Shown piece by piece: positions 61,526-64,000 of a stretch of DNA of 64,000 bases. The notes under the pieces were generated by a model. It ran no database searches. It saw only the letters and a program-made list of their open reading frames with translations, and had not been told where the DNA came from. Position numbers and translations under genes: made by a program. Position 1 is the first letter of the stretch. Each line of letters opens with the position of its first letter. The DNA is from Paraburkholderia dilworthii. GTDB taxonomy: Bacteria > Pseudomonadota > Gammaproteobacteria > Burkholderiales > Burkholderiaceae. The DNA is taken from positions 8,987 to 72,986 of the forward strand of contig NZ_KI421431.1 in assembly GCF_000472525.1 (NCBI RefSeq), read 5' to 3'.

Positions 61526-61777
61526 TCAGGCGATAGAAGCCTCAGCCGGCGTCAGGCGCTCGCGGTTTTTGACGAGCGCTTCCCTGACGATATCCGACAT
61601 CGCGATGCCGCCCGCGTCGGGCGCGTCGAGCGACGCAAGCAATGCACGCCGCATGCGCGGCTCCCAGAAGCGGCGGATATGATCGGCGACGCCGGTAACA
61701 GCTTCCTCGCGATCCGGCATCGAATCGAAAAAGTCGCCGATGCGGTTCGCCATGTCGATCAGATTCTGCGTGTCCAT
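61526..61777 (-). CDS. fdsD: Formate dehydrogenase delta subunit
   Basis: An 83-aa small subunit of the NAD-dependent formate dehydrogenase (FdsGBACD operon in Burkholderiales). The sequence MDTQNLIDMANRIGDFFDSMPDREEA, then HIRRFWEPRMRRALLA, matches the family. The delta subunit is needed for activity but its exact task is not settled. ATG 61777 is eight bases after the fdsA stop; it ends the operon as seen here, and no terminator is obvious before the repeat cluster. Confidence 0.92.
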   Translation of the reverse strand: MDTQNLIDMANRIGDFFDSMPDREEAVTGVADHIRRFWEPRMRRALLASLDAPDAGGIAMSDIVREALVKNRERLTPAEASIA

Positions 61778-61785
61778 GTGTCGCC

Positions 61786-64000
61786 TCACTTGCCCGCGGT
61801 CGAGTTGGCCAGCTCGCGCTGCTTCAGCAGTTCGAGTTGCTCCGCGTTGAAGCGCGAGTACTCCTTCTGCCATTGCGAGGGCTGTTCGACCGGCATCACC
61901 TGCACCGCGGTCACCTTATATTCCGGACAGTTGGTCGCCCAGTCCGAGCTATCGGTGGTGATTACGTTCGCGCCCGATTCGGGGAAGTGGAACGTCGTAT
62001 AAACGACACCCGGCTGCATCCGCTCCGTGACCTTCGCACGCAGCACGGTCTGTCCCGCGCGCGATTCGATGCCGACCCAGTCGTCCGTCTTGATGCCGCG
62101 TTCTTCCGCGTCGTGCGGATGCAGTTCGAGACGGTCCTCGTCGTGCCAGCGCGAGTTCTCCGTGCGGCGCGTTTGCGCGCCGACGTTGTACTGCGACAGG
62201 ATGCGCCCGGTGGTGAGCAGCAGCGGAAATTTGCGCGTGACTTTTTCCGGCGACGCGATGAACTTCGTAATTACGAACTTGCCCTTGCCGCGCACGAACG
62301 TGTCGATGTGCATGGTCGGCGTGCCGTTTGGCGCCTCTTCGTTGCAAGGCCACTGGATGCTGCCGAGCTCGTCGATCTTCTTGTACGACACACCGTGGAA
62401 GGTCGGCGTGAGACGCGCGATTTCATCCATGATCTCGGACGGATGGGCGTAGTCCATTTCATAGCCGAGTGCGCGCGAGAGCAGCAGCGTGACTTCCCAG
62501 TCGGCGTAACCCGGCACCGGCGGCATGACCTTGCGCACGCGCGAGATGCGCCGCTCCGCGTTCGTGAAGGTGCCGTCCTTTTCGAGGAACGTGGAGCCCG
62601 GCAGCAGCACGTGCGCGTACTTCGCGGTCTCGTTCAGGAAAATGTCCTGTACGACGATACATTCCATCGACGACAAAGCAGCGGCCACATGGTGCGTGTT
62701 CGGGTCCGACTGCACGATGTCCTCGCCCTGGCAATACAGGCCCATGAAGCTGCCGTCGAGTGCGGCGTCGAACATGTTGGGAATGCGCAGGCCCGGCTCG
62801 GTTTGCAGTGTGACGTTCCACGCGTCCTCGAACTGCGAGCGCACGGTGGTGTCGCTAATGTGCCGGTAGCCCGGCAACTCGTGCGGGAACGAGCCCATGT
62901 CGCACGAGCCCTGCACGTTGTTCTGGCCGCGCAACGGATTGACGCCGACGCCTTCACGGCCGATGTTGCCGGTGGCCATCGCGAGGTTCGCAATGCCCAT
63001 CACCATCGTCGAGCCTTGCGCGTGTTCGGTGACGCCGAGGCCATAGTAGATCGCGGCATTGCCGCCCGTCGCATAGATGCGCGCGGCTTCGCGCACGTCT
63101 TTCGCCGGCACGCCGGTCATGGCTTCAGTGGCTTCCGGCGCATTCTCCGGCAGCGCGACGAAATCGCGCCATTGCTCGAACGCGCGTCCCTCGCAGCGCT
63201 CGGCGATGAACGCTTCGTTCAGCAGCCCTTCGGTCACGATCACATGAGCAAGCGCGTTGACGATCGCCACGTTCGTGCCCGGGCGCAATTGCAGATGATG
63301 CGACGCCTTCACGTGCGGCGTATCGACGATGTCGATGCGGCGCGGATCGACGACGATCAGCTTCGCACCTTCGCGCACGCGGCGCTTCAGGCGCGAGCCG
63401 AATACCGGATGGCCGTCGGTCGGATTGGCGCCGATCACCATGATCACGTCGGCTTTATCGACGGACGCGAACGTCTGCGTGCCAGCCGATTCGCCGATGG
63501 TGGTCTTCAGGCCGTAGCCGGTCGGCGAATGGCAGACGCGCGCGCAAGTGTCGACGTTGTTGTTGCCGAACGCGGCGCGCACGAGCTTCTGCACGAGATA
63601 CGTTTCTTCGTTCGTGCAACGCGACGACGTAATGCCGCCGATCGAATCGCGCCCATGCTTCGCCTGAATGCGGCGGAATTCCGAGGCGGCGTAATTGATC
63701 GCTTCTTCCCAGCTTACTTCGCGCCACGGATCGGTGATCTTCGCGCGGATCATCGGCTTGGTGATGCGATCCTTGTGCGTGGCGTAGCCCCATGCGAAGC
63801 GGCCCTTCACGCATGCGTGGCCTTCGTTGGCCTGACCGTTCTTGAACGGCACCATGCGCACGACCTCGTTGCCCTTCATCTCAGCCTTGAACGAGCAGCC
63901 GACGCCACAATACGCACAGGTGGTGACGACCGAATGTTCCGCCTGACCGAGCATGACCACGGTCTTTTCCTGGAGCGTGGCGGTCGGGCACGCGGAGACG
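61786..64000 (-). CDS. fdsA: Formate dehydrogenase alpha subunit FdsA (N-terminus beyond window)
   Basis: Catalytic molybdopterin subunit oxidising formate to CO2. The window holds the C-terminal 737 residues; the frame is open to 64000, and the N-terminal Fe-S region lies outside. Seen here: a [4Fe-4S] site TTCAYCGVGC with a later HACVKG, the active-site region VDTCARVCHSPTGYG with the molybdenum-ligand Cys (not selenocysteine), and GANPTDGHPVFGSRLKRRV. The C-terminal domain (PLLLTTGRILSQYNVGAQTRR, DRLELHPHDAEERGI) is intact. fdsD follows eight bases later. Confidence 0.94.
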   Translation of the reverse strand, partial: VSACPTATLQEKTVVMLGQAEHSVVTTCAYCGVGCSFKAEMKGNEVVRMVPFKNGQANEGHACVKGRFAWGYATHKDRITKPMIRAKITDPWREVSWEEAINYAASEFRRIQAKHGRDSIGGITSSRCTNEETYLVQKLVRAAFGNNNVDTCARVCHSPTGYGLKTTIGESAGTQTFASVDKADVIMVIGANPTDGHPVFGSRLKRRVREGAKLIVVDPRRIDIVDTPHVKASHHLQLRPGTNVAIVNALAHVIVTEGLLNEAFIAERCEGRAFEQWRDFVALPENAPEATEAMTGVPAKDVREAARIYATGGNAAIYYGLGVTEHAQGSTMVMGIANLAMATGNIGREGVGVNPLRGQNNVQGSCDMGSFPHELPGYRHISDTTVRSQFEDAWNVTLQTEPGLRIPNMFDAALDGSFMGLYCQGEDIVQSDPNTHHVAAALSSMECIVVQDIFLNETAKYAHVLLPGSTFLEKDGTFTNAERRISRVRKVMPPVPGYADWEVTLLLSRALGYEMDYAHPSEIMDEIARLTPTFHGVSYKKIDELGSIQWPCNEEAPNGTPTMHIDTFVRGKGKFVITKFIASPEKVTRKFPLLLTTGRILSQYNVGAQTRRTENSRWHDEDRLELHPHDAEERGIKTDDWVGIESRAGQTVLRAKVTERMQPGVVYTTFHFPESGANVITTDSSDWATNCPEYKVTAVQVMPVEQPSQWQKEYSRFNAEQLELLKQRELANSTAGK

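Overview
The window is high-GC proteobacterial chromosome. The gene families (OmpC-type porin, FdsA/FdsD formate dehydrogenase, XdhABC, DUF2848, DUF2968, UPF0016 exporter with its riboswitch) point to Burkholderiales, most likely Paraburkholderia or a close relative; I infer this from gene content and style, not from a database search. No plasmid, phage or IS element was recognised.

Left part (1-13.7 kb): tRNA-Arg(ACG), greB, a trimeric porin, a candidate small RNA ending in a strong terminator, a DnaQ/GIY-YIG nuclease fusion, a periplasmic chorismate mutase, an unlisted 49-aa gene, tRNA-Thr(CGT), fbp, a higBA toxin-antitoxin pair whose toxin appears frameshifted, pepN, a DUF4136 lipoprotein, and a UPF0016 manganese exporter behind a yybP-ykoY-type manganese riboswitch. 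Two gene-poor stretches (2.8-3.7 and 6.0-6.9 kb) lie here.

Centre (14.2-33.7 kb): an aryl-polyene-type type II polyketide gene cluster of about 20 genes. Most neighbours overlap by 1-4 bases, so it is probably one long operon from 14.2 to 31.6 kb. It carries a chain-length-factor-like ketosynthase, an acyltransferase, two acyl carrier proteins, a membrane protein, an aryl-acid ligase fused to a dehydratase, a glycosyltransferase fused to an acyltransferase, an aromatic amino acid ammonia-lyase, a thioesterase, a LolA-like carrier, an MMPL exporter, three further ketosynthases, a dehydratase, a ketoreductase and two paralogous exported proteins. A methyltransferase converges on the operon end and is divergent from a flavoprotein with flavin-halogenase signatures. 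The expected product is an outer-membrane aryl polyene lipid; the ammonia-lyase and halogenase-like genes suggest a distinctive starter unit and possible halogenation.

Right part (33.8-64 kb): a purine catabolic run (xdhA-xdhB-xdhC-adenine deaminase-guanine deaminase) predicted to take adenine and guanine to urate; dsbB; an amidase/GntR/MFS/DUF2848 catabolic locus with a palindrome in its promoter; a CPA2-type antiporter without an RCK domain; a class I glutamine amidotransferase with a long disordered N-terminus; a DUF2968 protein; an orphan membrane-anchored protein; a GNAT acetyltransferase; a citrate/tricarballylate-type transporter; a TPR-glycosyltransferase; a zinc-sensing ArsR regulator with its operator and a His-rich CDF exporter; an FAD aromatic hydroxylase; and the 3' part of a formate dehydrogenase operon (fdsA, cut by the window end, and fdsD).
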